From the NCBI GenBank assembly GCA_937959275.1, contig CALGLU010000006.1:62001-126000 (forward strand): 64,000 bases of DNA, written 5' to 3'. This stretch comes from an uncultured Saprospiraceae bacterium (GTDB taxonomy: Bacteria; Bacteroidota; Bacteroidia; Chitinophagales; Saprospiraceae). The position numbers and the translations under genes were made by a program. The notes under the pieces were generated by a model. The model had not been told where the DNA came from. It was given only the letters and a program-made list of their open reading frames with translations, and did no database searches. Below are positions 46,244 through 54,782 of this stretch, in pieces. Position 1 is the first letter of the stretch. Every line of letters begins with the position of its first letter.

Positions 46244-47890
46244 TTATTGACTATTTACAGCACAGAATATTCCATTATTTTTGTTCCATTGAATTTTATC
46301 TTGGCCGTTTGTATCACCGTCTAGATCGTAATCACTTGAATGATATGTATCAAAAGTTCCATTCACACTTAACCAAAGCGCTTTATCTGCGCCTGTTATA
46401 TCATCGCTGTCATTGATCAAATCATCTTGTTGTCCATTTCCTGAAAATGCAGCCCAAACCCCTGGCAATAACTCCTTTTGACCACTACTTAAAGAGGTGT
46501 ACGAATCAGCAATTGTAAAATCAAAAACTAATTCATTGCTTACGAGTGACACAGCTGATGGTGACATAACCGGTAAATGACTTTTATGTTCTATGACGAT
46601 ATAGTATGACATCTGGTCTAAACTATAAAAATTGAAATCATCCATAAATCGAATAGAACCATTTTTCTGTAATAGTGCTGCAGCCCGACATATAGTATCA
46701 GCAATGCTTGGGCTAGTTCTTAAGGAGACTAATACCCAATCAACATCATCTGTTGTATAATCTGCATCCGTAAATCCTGCGCCTTCCAATCCTTTATATT
46801 CCCAAGGGAGTGTATGATAGGGGTGACCTGCAGGAGTCGGTGACACTAAATTGTTAATTGGCGTTTGCCCAGGTAAAAGGCCTCTTGAATTAATGCCACT
46901 TGTGAGAACCCCTGAGCTAGCATCAAAAGGACCTTCTATAAAGTAAGTTAGGTTTAGGCTGACTGTATTTAGACTAATAGGATAAGAGGATAGACTAGCG
47001 CTATTTCCTGCTGTAGCTCTCTCACTAGCTATATAAATTTTATTATCAACCAAAGTGATGCCTTCTGGCTGGGGTTCTAGTGTTATAAATTTCTCGTCTA
47101 TGAACGTTAAACTCATGATATTTTGTGAAGTCATATTTACCTTGTATTCCAGTATTTTTCGATTGCCTTCACTCAGAATTAGTAGGTTGCTTCCTAAGTT
47201 GCAAGCTAAGTCATAGTTTTGTCCTAAGTGATGCAGACCAGAAGCATCTTGATCTGAATTATTAGAATACGGATCATCAAAATGTAGTGGATCCAATTGG
47301 ACTGAAGCTAAAGGCCCTGTTAATGAACCAGGAGTCGTACTTGTCGGGAGGACTACCTCTATAGAAAATAGCTCTATTGGAAAATGCTCCCTGACAAAAA
47401 ACAATCTATTCGTGTGTGGATCGTAGGTTATGCCTTCAAGTCCGTCTCCATTACTACCCAATGGGATACCAGTTGAGGCATTTCCGCTTGCTACAAGATT
47501 TTTATTAGTATGGTCGTATGTATAGAAATATACACGATTAGCTTTTTCTTCAATGAGTGCGAAAAAATTATCTTCTAAATAAGTGAATCCTTCTAAGTCA
47601 TCTGGATTGAGGGCTCCACTAAATGTAATATCATAGACTTGATTTGAATTTGGATCATATCCTTTAAAGTGGTATTCCCCGGATGGACTTCGACTATCCA
47701 TTGGCATGATAAAAACCTCATCAATAGGAGAAAAGGCTAGTCCTGAATATTCTTCATTGGTTGATGTTGAGTGTACTACAGTTCTGCTGCCTAAGGAGTT
47801 TAGAATTTGTGCGTGTAGATGTCCATTTATGAATTGAATCAAAAAGACAAAGAATATAATTTTAGATGTGAGTTCACTTGTTTTTTTCAT
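46244..47890 (-). CDS. Secreted propeller protein with C-terminal dockerin-like calcium repeats
   Basis: About 548 residues from the preferred ATG at 47890 (MKKTSELTSKIIFFVFLIQF signal peptide); the track adds 12 residues without signal character. The main part (about 30-360) has a propeller pattern similar to SdiA-regulated/YjiK or phytase-esterase-like proteins (DLEGFTYLEDNFFALIEE, DGLEGITYDPHTNRLFFVRE, EGITLVDNKIYIASERA). The C-terminus has two EF-hand/dockerin-like loops (DSDDITGADKALW, DYDLDGDTNGQDKIQW), common at the ends of Saprospiraceae secreted proteins. Enzyme activity is uncertain. Confidence 0.7.
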   Translation of the reverse strand: MKKTSELTSKIIFFVFLIQFINGHLHAQILNSLGSRTVVHSTSTNEEYSGLAFSPIDEVFIMPMDSRSPSGEYHFKGYDPNSNQVYDITFSGALNPDDLEGFTYLEDNFFALIEEKANRVYFYTYDHTNKNLVASGNASTGIPLGSNGDGLEGITYDPHTNRLFFVREHFPIELFSIEVVLPTSTTPGSLTGPLASVQLDPLHFDDPYSNNSDQDASGLHHLGQNYDLACNLGSNLLILSEGNRKILEYKVNMTSQNIMSLTFIDEKFITLEPQPEGITLVDNKIYIASERATAGNSASLSSYPISLNTVSLNLTYFIEGPFDASSGVLTSGINSRGLLPGQTPINNLVSPTPAGHPYHTLPWEYKGLEGAGFTDADYTTDDVDWVLVSLRTSPSIADTICRAAALLQKNGSIRFMDDFNFYSLDQMSYYIVIEHKSHLPVMSPSAVSLVSNELVFDFTIADSYTSLSSGQKELLPGVWAAFSGNGQQDDLINDSDDITGADKALWLSVNGTFDTYHSSDYDLDGDTNGQDKIQWNKNNGIFCAVNSQ

Positions 47891-48295
47891 AAAGCTTGTT
47901 TTAAATAGTATACAATTGGCTTGCAAGTAGTCATCTCTATTAACTAAGTAATCTTACCTTTTAAAACAATTTTTAATATTGGCTCCAATGAAAAACCTTG
48001 AGTTAGTCATTTGAAAATCACATATGGTACGAGACTTATTATTTTCGAATACTTGACTTGAATATCATTTATGTATAGCCATCGGATGTGGATTTGACCT
48101 GTTTTATTCGAGGATGTTTAGTTAAGATTAAGGCGCAAAACGTAGAATTAACTGTTCTATTACAAGGTTGGATTACGCAGAAATTGATAAAATAGGTAGC
48201 AGTAAATAGGTAGCAGTAAATCGGTTAAATTTATGTGCGTAGGGTTATAAGATAGTGGTGTTTATTTCGCCTATCCTAAGACGAACACAAAGATT
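47891..48295. other. 405-bp gap with a 14-bp direct repeat
   Basis: No gene is visible. AATAGGTAGCAGTA occurs twice in direct tandem at 48191-48218. The rest is AT-rich with no recognisable structure. Confidence 0.4.
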
Positions 48296-48979
48296 TTAAT
48301 AATATTCCAAGAGTCTTTTACGCTTTGTGAGAGGCTTATCATTGTTAAAGCTCCAACGCTCTAACCATCGCTTATCTACATCGTATTCCGTAATCTTGAA
48401 TTCTTCGTTAACGATAATGGTGCCCGAATCATTTCTAATGGTGACTTGCGTTTCATTGCCATATTGGTCATAGCTAAATGCCATCGTCCTGCTCACTTGT
48501 CCTGTCTCTGTTTTAATCGTTTGTTTAGTGACTCGACCATCAGCATCATATTCATATTCATCAATACGCAATAGTTCTTGGGACCCTGCTTCATAGGCAA
48601 GTCTTTTCTTAAGCTTAGCATTTTCATATTCATAGGTGTAAAAGCTCAGCAAGCTTGAATCTGCACTATAGTAGTTCGACTTAATTAATTGCTCATCTTT
48701 GTACACATATTTTTCTCTATGCAGTGTGTTGTCAGGTTGTCGGATTCGGTGGTCTAGCTTTTTGCCATCTTCATCATACACAAAGCTTTCCGCAAAACTC
48801 ATGGCTCCTTGCTCGTATTCGCCATTGATTTCCTTCAGGTCGTACATTTCGATCTGTTCGGTTTTAACGACCTTTTGTTGGTCGGATGAACAAGCATAAA
48901 TGCCGAGTGAAAGAAGAGCTATTATACAGATTACGATGTATAGCTGCTTATAAATTCCAGAGATTTTAATTCCATCCAT
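48296..48979 (-). CDS. Hypothetical lipoprotein with YD/RHS-like repeats
   Basis: 227 residues. N-terminal hydrophobic segment (LYIVICIIALLSLGIYAC) ending in a lipobox-like Cys. The body is built of short repeats with the pattern of YD/RHS-like or MORN-like strands (FVYDEDGKKLDHRI, YEYDADGRVTKQTI, FSYDQYGNETQVTI). No specific function is recognised. The only usable ATG overlaps the end of the hydrolase gene by 49 bp, so the two are probably transcribed together. Confidence 0.65.
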   Translation of the reverse strand: MDGIKISGIYKQLYIVICIIALLSLGIYACSSDQQKVVKTEQIEMYDLKEINGEYEQGAMSFAESFVYDEDGKKLDHRIRQPDNTLHREKYVYKDEQLIKSNYYSADSSLLSFYTYEYENAKLKKRLAYEAGSQELLRIDEYEYDADGRVTKQTIKTETGQVSRTMAFSYDQYGNETQVTIRNDSGTIIVNEEFKITEYDVDKRWLERWSFNNDKPLTKRKRLLEYY

Positions 48980-49893
48980 GAATGTTGATTTTTTTTAATA
49001 TGAAATCCGACATGACCTCCATAAGTGCAAGGATATAGAAAAAGATTGTCATTTTCTGCTGCTTCGTCTATTGGTATTGCCTGGTCCGATAAAAATGGAT
49101 CGTCTACTGCCGATAGCATAAGTGTTGGTAAGTTGATGCTGCTTAAGAATTGCTTTGAAGAACATCGTGTATAATAATCTTTGGCATTCTCAAACCCATG
49201 CAGAGGTGCTGTATATACGTCATCAAATTCGTAGAGATTGTTAAGGCCCTTTAGCTTAGACAGATCAATTTGATCTGGAAACAGTTTTGCTTTGCCGCGT
49301 AGCTTTTTGCCTAGACTTATCATAAATCGCTTTTCATATAGCCAGTTCTCACGTTGAATGATTTTTAAGCTACATGACTCTAGATGTGCAGGTGTTGAGA
49401 TCGCAACAGCCGCTTTTAGCTGTGTGGGTAGCTTATAGATTTGATCTCCTAGATATTTCAAAACTAGATTGCCACCAAGACTAAAGCCGATCAGAAATAC
49501 TGATGAATAATCTGATGCAAAGCTTTCTAGTGTTAGTTGGACATCATCAGTCGCACCACTATGGTACAGTCTCAATTGACGATTCATCTCTCCACTACAT
49601 CCTCTATAATTCATAGCGGCTACATCAAATCCATGCCCACTAAAATAGCGACTAAACTGTTGAATATAGGAAGAAGATGAAGAGCCCTCTAAACCATGAC
49701 ATAATATCACCAAACGTTCATTTTTGTTGAAGAGACAATCAATATCGATAAAGTCATCATCGAGTGTACTTAATCGTTTTCTTTCAAAACTAATAATACC
49801 TGTAGGCCGTAACATATGTGACAACAAGGTGTTGCGATGTCCATTTTTATATATGTACGAGGGCGAGTAATCGTCGGCTGGTAAAACAGGCAT
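48931..49893 (-). CDS. YheT-like alpha/beta hydrolase
   Basis: 320 residues. The YheT-type features are present: YIYKNGHRNTLLSHMLRP near the start, the oxyanion region LCHGLEGSS, the nucleophile Ser in FLIGFSLGGN, a later Asp in SAVDDPFLSDQA and the catalytic His in YGGHVGFH. There is no signal peptide, so it is cytoplasmic. Esterase activity is known for the family, but the natural substrate is not. It lies between a lipoprotein gene and a GDPD gene on the same strand. Confidence 0.88.
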   Translation of the reverse strand: MPVLPADDYSPSYIYKNGHRNTLLSHMLRPTGIISFERKRLSTLDDDFIDIDCLFNKNERLVILCHGLEGSSSSSYIQQFSRYFSGHGFDVAAMNYRGCSGEMNRQLRLYHSGATDDVQLTLESFASDYSSVFLIGFSLGGNLVLKYLGDQIYKLPTQLKAAVAISTPAHLESCSLKIIQRENWLYEKRFMISLGKKLRGKAKLFPDQIDLSKLKGLNNLYEFDDVYTAPLHGFENAKDYYTRCSSKQFLSSINLPTLMLSAVDDPFLSDQAIPIDEAAENDNLFLYPCTYGGHVGFHIKKNQHSWMELKSLEFISSYTS

Positions 49894-49912
49894 TGGGTTC
49901 GCTTAGTTGATG

Positions 49913-50836
49913 TTATAAAACACGAATTCCCAAGCGACGTGTCAAGTCCATTAGCCGGTCCGGGTAATCTGTAATAATACCATCGACTTGAATCGAGATC
50001 ATGTGTTTCATGTCACTTTCCTCATTCACAGTCCAGGGGATTAATTGAATCTTATTCTTCTTACAATAATCAAGTACAGCTTGATCTATTAATTTGAAAT
50101 ACGGACTGTATACATCGGGCTTAAACCCAAGTGCTTCAATATTATCTTCTATATTATTTTTATTTTCAATCAGATAAACAAGTTTGATCTTATCATTTAA
50201 AATCTGAGTTTGTTGAAGAGACTCTATATCGAATGATTGTATGAATGTCCTTTTAATGATACCTAATTCCTCAACGACAGTGACAACATGGCCAGCAAAG
50301 GTTTTCGCATCTGGATGAAACTGATTATCAAACTTGGGTTGTCTTTTGATTTCAATATTGTACAATGGTTGCTTTGCCCCTTGCTCAACTACGTAAGCTT
50401 GAATGGCTTGGACCATATCTTTAAAAGAAGGTTTGTAGACGTTGAATAGTTCTTGATCTGGAAATCTAGGATTTCCTTTACTACCCACATCATAGCTCTT
50501 TATTTCTTCGTAGGTCAGCTCAAATAAATTATGCCGTTTTTCAACACCTTCAGCAATTAGATTACCATCGGGATCTTTTGTGATCTCATGTGAAAAGAAG
50601 GGTTCATGCGATATAATCACTTCTCCATCCTTGGATATCACTAGGTCAAGTTCAAGCGTCGTCACACCTAGATCGATAGCCTTTTTAAAAGCAGGAATTG
50701 TATTTTCAGGGAGCAGGCCTCTACAGCCTCTATGCCCTTGTACATCTAGAGTTTGCATCTCATTGTGTTTTATAAGTGATGATTGGCTGATACATGACAT
50801 GAAGATCAGACAAATAGAAAGTATCAGATATTTCAT
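49913..50836 (-). CDS. glpQ: Glycerophosphodiester phosphodiesterase, lipoprotein
   Basis: 307 residues. A short signal ends at the Cys in LIFMSCISQSS, indicating a lipoprotein. The GDPD core is intact: QGHRGCRGLLPENTIPAF (catalytic His and metal-binding Glu), LELDLVISKDGEVIISHEP (second catalytic His and acidic ligands), and YNIEIKRQP. It hydrolyses glycerophosphodiesters from phospholipid turnover to glycerol-3-phosphate. The C-terminal segment has the usual VDGIITDYPDRL. The start gives a signal of normal length. Confidence 0.92.
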   Translation of the reverse strand: MKYLILSICLIFMSCISQSSLIKHNEMQTLDVQGHRGCRGLLPENTIPAFKKAIDLGVTTLELDLVISKDGEVIISHEPFFSHEITKDPDGNLIAEGVEKRHNLFELTYEEIKSYDVGSKGNPRFPDQELFNVYKPSFKDMVQAIQAYVVEQGAKQPLYNIEIKRQPKFDNQFHPDAKTFAGHVVTVVEELGIIKRTFIQSFDIESLQQTQILNDKIKLVYLIENKNNIEDNIEALGFKPDVYSPYFKLIDQAVLDYCKKNKIQLIPWTVNEESDMKHMISIQVDGIITDYPDRLMDLTRRLGIRVL

Positions 50837-50949
50837 ACCTCAATGTACTGAAATGTGTGGACCTATCAGCGATCTCAAAGAAAAGGAAGAGTAAAAAAAA
50901 TAGCCGATCAACACTGTTGCTCGGCTATAGAAAATTCATTAAAAAAATT

Positions 50950-51414
50950 CTAAAACATTATACCTGCGGCTAAGGTAAAGGCATCAAAGCCTCCCAGCGT
51001 GATTTTTGGTTGCGCATAGACATTAAATCCTGATATAGGGATGTTGAAATGGCCACCTAGGTTGATACCAATATCAGTATTCCCTACTGATGCTGTACCA
51101 ATATTGACAGAGGCTCTGGCGATTTGAAGTCCAGCGATAGGAGCAAAGTCTATGTCCTCTCCAATAGTTAGTAATCTATAGTGCGCATCAAGATCGATAG
51201 CCCACGAGGTTACATTCTCTTGGAAAAAATAAGTAAAGGTAGCTGCTCCATCAAGTGGTTGACCGGTTTGCTCTTCCAAATCCATCATGACTTTTCCTTG
51301 TACACCAAATGCATCAAAATCCAATAAGGATACACCTGCTCCAAAATGCAGTTGACCAAAAGAGACTGACGCAATTGCGAATGCAAAGCAAAGGGTAAAC
51401 ATAAACTTTTTCAT
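50950..51414 (-). CDS. Small outer-membrane beta-barrel-like protein
   Basis: 154 residues with a signal peptide (MKKFMFTLCFAFAIASVSFGQ) and a body of short alternating amphipathic strands ending in a terminal aromatic (FTLAAGIMF). This fits a small outer-membrane beta-barrel, though no family motif is visible. A consensus -7 box lies just upstream, so it is a single gene. Confidence 0.65.
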   Translation of the reverse strand: MKKFMFTLCFAFAIASVSFGQLHFGAGVSLLDFDAFGVQGKVMMDLEEQTGQPLDGAATFTYFFQENVTSWAIDLDAHYRLLTIGEDIDFAPIAGLQIARASVNIGTASVGNTDIGINLGGHFNIPISGFNVYAQPKITLGGFDAFTLAAGIMF

Positions 51415-51450
51415 AAAGTAAAATTAATTTGTTATCAATGGTTTATAGGG

Positions 51451-51458
51451 CAAAAGTA
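51451..51458 (-). promoter_or_regulatory. Candidate -7 box of the small barrel gene
   Basis: Minus-strand TACTTTTG followed by C, an exact TAnnTTTG match, 37 bp upstream of the ATG at 51414. Confidence 0.5.
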
Positions 51459-51591
51459 ATAGCATTCCAGTACTTGTCAAAGGATATGCACATATGAATC
51501 TTCATGAAAGATCAAAATCACTATTTTTGGGTAGCTATGCCGTCAGCTCATAAAAAGCAATTATATTTAAGTAAACAAAACCCTTAAACAT

Positions 51592-52329
51592 ATGTCTGCA
51601 TTTGTCGCTGAGATAGTTGGAAGTATGATATTATTATTACTTGGCAACGGCGTCAATGCCAATGTCAGCTTGAAAAACACCCTAGGTAACGATGGTGGCT
51701 GGTTGTTGGTAAATTTTGGTTGGGGATTGGCTGTATTTTGTGGGGTGATCATTGCAGGACCAATTAGTGGAGCACATTTAAATCCTGCTGTGACAGTGGG
51801 TTTAGCAGTCGCCGGCAAATTTCCCTGGGCTGATGTAGGGCCTTATATTCTCGCCCAGTGCATTGGCGGAGCCATTGGAATCGTTCTGTTATGGCTGTCC
51901 TATATGGATCATTTTAAAGCTACGACTGATCTAGATGCGAAGCTAGGAACCTTTTCAACAGGTCCAGCAATGCGCAATCCGATTATGAATTTTATATCTG
52001 AAGCCATTGCCACATTTGTTCTGGTTTTTGTGATCCTCTACATAGCTGGTGCTGAAGTTTCAGCGACTGGTATTTCTGATGCTAACATTGGATTAGGTTC
52101 TGTTGGTGCTATTCCTGTAGCCTTACTTGTTGTCGTCATAGGTATGGCGCTTGGCGGTTCGACCGGCTATTCGATTAATCCGATGCGTGATTTTATACCG
52201 CGTGTGATGCATAGTATTCTGCCGATAGGGGAGAAACGAGATGGTGATTGGGGCTATAGCTGGGTGCCGACGATCGGCCCCTTTGTTGGAGGTGCAATAG
52301 CTGGGCTGGTATACATGATGCTGGGTTAA
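51592..52329 (+). CDS. MIP-family channel (aquaglyceroporin-like)
   Basis: 245 residues, six membrane helices. The first selectivity loop has the canonical NPA at residues 64-66 (GAHLNPAVTVG). The second loop reads SINPMRDFIPR instead of the usual NPARD, an Ala-to-Met change at the tip. The Asp after the Arg is as in glycerol facilitators. It probably conducts glycerol or similar small polyols and water; the changed loop may alter selectivity. A nearby GDPD gene fits glycerol metabolism loosely, but they are on opposite strands and not an operon. Confidence 0.87.
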   Translation: MSAFVAEIVGSMILLLLGNGVNANVSLKNTLGNDGGWLLVNFGWGLAVFCGVIIAGPISGAHLNPAVTVGLAVAGKFPWADVGPYILAQCIGGAIGIVLLWLSYMDHFKATTDLDAKLGTFSTGPAMRNPIMNFISEAIATFVLVFVILYIAGAEVSATGISDANIGLGSVGAIPVALLVVVIGMALGGSTGYSINPMRDFIPRVMHSILPIGEKRDGDWGYSWVPTIGPFVGGAIAGLVYMMLG

Positions 52330-52354
52330 GACCTTTTTTGTCAGCTCAAGGCTA

Positions 52355-52903
52355 TCATACCGTTTTTACATAGCTTTCGTAATCAAGTATACTTTGTTGG
52401 ATGATTTGCTTAGCTACTGTAGCATCTTGAAAATCTTCAATAGCGACTGTCTTGTTTTCTAGCTTTTTATAATCTTCAAAAAAGTTTTTCAATTCATCGA
52501 TGAAGCGGTCATGTAATTGAGAAATGTCATTGAAATGATTCACGCCCATATCGTTTTCAGCAACAGCAATAATTTTATCATCCATTTCTCCATTATCCAC
52601 CATTCTCATCACGCCTATCACCTTACTAGAAACGATGCACATGGGCACTATAGCAATTTGGGAAAGTACCAGAATGTCTAGAGGATCTTTATCATCGCAG
52701 TAAGTCCTAGGAATAAACCCATAATTGGCTGGGTAGTACATGGATGAATAAATGACTCTATCCATTAACAACATGCCTGATTTTTTATCGAGCTCATATT
52801 TAGCTCTCGTGTTTTTTGGAATTTCTACTATGCTGTTAACGATGTCTGGAGCATGATTACCAATCTCTACCTTGTGCCAAGGATTCTGCATGTCTATTGC
52901 CAT
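52355..52903 (-). CDS. ppa: Inorganic pyrophosphatase, family I
   Basis: 182 residues, normal length for the bacterial soluble enzyme. The active-site signature is [11 protein letters not shown], preceded by KYELDKKSG and [13 protein letters not shown]. It hydrolyses pyrophosphate to phosphate and drives biosynthetic reactions. A candidate promoter lies about 95 bp upstream and a terminator-like hairpin lies within the leader (52953-52978). Confidence 0.96.
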   Translation of the reverse strand: MAIDMQNPWHKVEIGNHAPDIVNSIVEIPKNTRAKYELDKKSGMLLMDRVIYSSMYYPANYGFIPRTYCDDKDPLDILVLSQIAIVPMCIVSSKVIGVMRMVDNGEMDDKIIAVAENDMGVNHFNDISQLHDRFIDELKNFFEDYKKLENKTVAIEDFQDATVAKQIIQQSILDYESYVKTV

Positions 52904-52943
52904 TGTACTGCTTTTTGTAATTTCTTTTATTCAATAATAACGT

Positions 52944-52978
52944 AAAAAAAAAGCGCCTCAATTCTTACGAAAGAGCGC
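52944..52978 (-). terminator. Terminator-like hairpin in the ppa leader
   Basis: On the minus strand the arms GCGCTC and GA-GGCGC (one bulge) with an inner TTTC/GAA extension are followed by nine T residues. It sits between the -7 box at 52997 and the ppa start. It could be an attenuator or end an unrecognised upstream transcript. Confidence 0.5.
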
Positions 52979-52996
52979 ATTGGTGTTTTAAAAGTG

Positions 52997-53004
52997 CAAA
53001 CATA
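52997..53004 (-). promoter_or_regulatory. Candidate -7 box of ppa
   Basis: Minus-strand TATGTTTG followed by C, an exact TAnnTTTG match. Confidence 0.45.
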
Positions 53005-53072
53005 GATAAATATCTCCTATGAAATATACATTTAACGCTTAAGAGCAAAGCTTCTAATTATATGTCTAAAAA

Positions 53073-53570
53073 TTGCACCTTGTGAATAGCCTAAAGTCTA
53101 TTAATCACATCATTCGGAGTCAGAGGCCAGGTGGAGTTAGCATTAGTTTCCCAGGTGAACCTCTTGCTCAAAATACCGGCTTTGCTATGGATCCCTTGAT
53201 TATGGCTTGGGAGTACCTAGGCTATACAGAACTCGAAGATCAGCTCGATGAATTTACAAATGGCGCAAAAAGTCTACCAGCACTTCATGTTCAGGCCCAT
53301 CGCTTTGCTACGTTTGGACGTGTGTTTCATTTTTACTATAAATCTGAACTTAGCAACTTAACATTAGATCTGATAGGCAATGAATCAGGCATTGTAGATC
53401 ATGAGACAAATCGTGCCTTGCAATCCATTCAAGAAATAGAAAGTTCTGCTGTCGTGGATTATGATTCTGCGATTGAAATAAATTTAGCGCCTGGATTTGA
53501 AACCAATTTAGGTGGACAGTTTGAAGCTTTTATTGATGGATGTAATAATGGAGTCGGGGGACAGAATTAA
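53073..53570 (+). pseudogene. Probable remnant of a secreted protein ending in the shared sorting-like domain
   Basis: 165 residues from a TTG, with no signal peptide. A stop codon in the same frame lies just upstream, and an ATG at 53062 in another frame reads only MSKNCTL before stopping. The last 50 residues (VDYDSAIEINLAPGFETN, FEAFIDGC) match the C-terminal domain of the proteins at 3759, 11248 and 14311. The first 110 residues show no family I recognise. A domain that normally ends exported proteins on a protein without export signal suggests a truncated gene. The hairpin element copy B begins 2 bp after its stop codon. Confidence 0.55.
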
Positions 53571-53572
53571 GA

Positions 53573-54066
53573 TTAGTGCCTCAAGAACTAAATATACAGC
53601 CATATTAAATTGTTCTTTTCCGCCTTCTCTGCGTTACAGAACCGGCCTTGATAGCTTTTACCTTTACAATTAAATCATAATACAGGTTGTTTCCTATTAG
53701 TTTTAACTTTAGGAAGTGACTCTGGGATCACGAGTTTTATACATAGTTAAGAAGACATTTATATCATTCAGTGCCATCTGGTTATCAAATTGAGGAAGGC
53801 TCTTCTTCGTCATCAACTCGAAGAGTTGAAAAAGCAGATGGAAGTGAAAAAGTAGATGGAGTCCGAAGACCCCAATCTACACAGAATGAACATCCGTATG
53901 AACAAACATCAGATGCTCTTCTTCGTCTTTGACAAAGTATGAAATTTATATGGAAATATGCTTGTTTTTATCACAGTACCTATGGCTATCAAAGCGAACC
54001 TGTGCCTTGAGTAGACGAAAAATAACTGCTTTCATACAGCCATTTATTTAGTGCTTGAGATACTAG
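53573..54066. repeat. MITE-like hairpin element, expanded copy
   Basis: The outer parts (53573-53655 and 53981-54066) are the two arms of the element at 16822-16991, in inverted orientation and about 85-90% alike by eye. Instead of the short apex, about 325 bp lie between GGCCTTGATAGC and TATGGCTATCAA. The insert has no ORF but has a CAACTCGAAGAGTTG hairpin (53814-53828) and a 13-bp direct repeat GCTCTTCTTCGTC at 53799-53811 and 53915-53927. Confidence 0.72.
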
Positions 54067-54198
54067 CTAATTGAGTCATCACAAGTATTCCATTTACTTT
54101 AGTGACTTGTTTGAACCAGGGCAAAGATGATTTCTTTTCTCTTATGTGTCTTGATCCACGTGCACTAAGCTTATGTGCCTTATGTGTTTTCTTAAAAC

Positions 54199-54747
54199 CT
54201 ATTTAGTTTCAAATTCTTGTTTAGTCAATCTATATTGGATCAAACTTCTAAATAGATCACCTTTCTTGGTGTGGTCTTTCAGCTCACCTTCTTTTATCAT
54301 TCCATTTTTTATCATGACTCTCCCAGAGGCTGGATTTTCAACAAGATGAGTCGCATATATTTTATGTAGATGTATTTCGGTAAATCCAAATGTCAAGATT
54401 CCTCCTACAGCCTCAGTTGCAAAACCTGTATTCCAAAACGGTTCAGCGATCCAATAGCCTAATACTCCTCTTTGAAATTTTGAATTTATTTTCAATCCGA
54501 TGCCTCCTATAAATTCGTCTTTAAGCTTAGTGCTTATGCCAAAAGTAAATTGTGTTTTATTCACAAATCCGACATTGGCACTGTTCATCCAATATATGGC
54601 GTCTTCTTCTGTATAGGGATGTGGAATATTTAAGGTGGTTTCTGCTACTTTCTGATTTCCAGCAAATTCAATTATTTGTGGAATATCGGTAAAAGATAAT
54701 TTTCTTAAAAGCAATCTTTTAGTTTCAATCTCTGGGAATTTGTCCAT
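54199..54747 (-). CDS. GNAT-family N-acetyltransferase, RimJ/RimL type
   Basis: 182 residues. The start ETKRLLLRKLSFTDIPQIIEF and the acetyl-CoA-binding middle (GGIGLKINSKFQRGVLGYWI, PFWNTGFATEAVGGILTFGF, NPASGRVMIKNGM) are typical of RimJ/RimL-like acetyltransferases. The substrate could be a ribosomal protein, a free amine or an antibiotic; nothing in the context decides it. Confidence 0.88.
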   Translation of the reverse strand: MDKFPEIETKRLLLRKLSFTDIPQIIEFAGNQKVAETTLNIPHPYTEEDAIYWMNSANVGFVNKTQFTFGISTKLKDEFIGGIGLKINSKFQRGVLGYWIAEPFWNTGFATEAVGGILTFGFTEIHLHKIYATHLVENPASGRVMIKNGMIKEGELKDHTKKGDLFRSLIQYRLTKQEFETK

Positions 54748-54782
54748 TTGTAAATTTTTCTATGTTCAAATTGTGAAGCACT

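Noticed and set aside
53656-53980. Gene or known RNA within the insert of the expanded hairpin element
   Set aside because: No ORF of useful length on either strand and no recognisable RNA motif; kept only as an insert of unknown nature.
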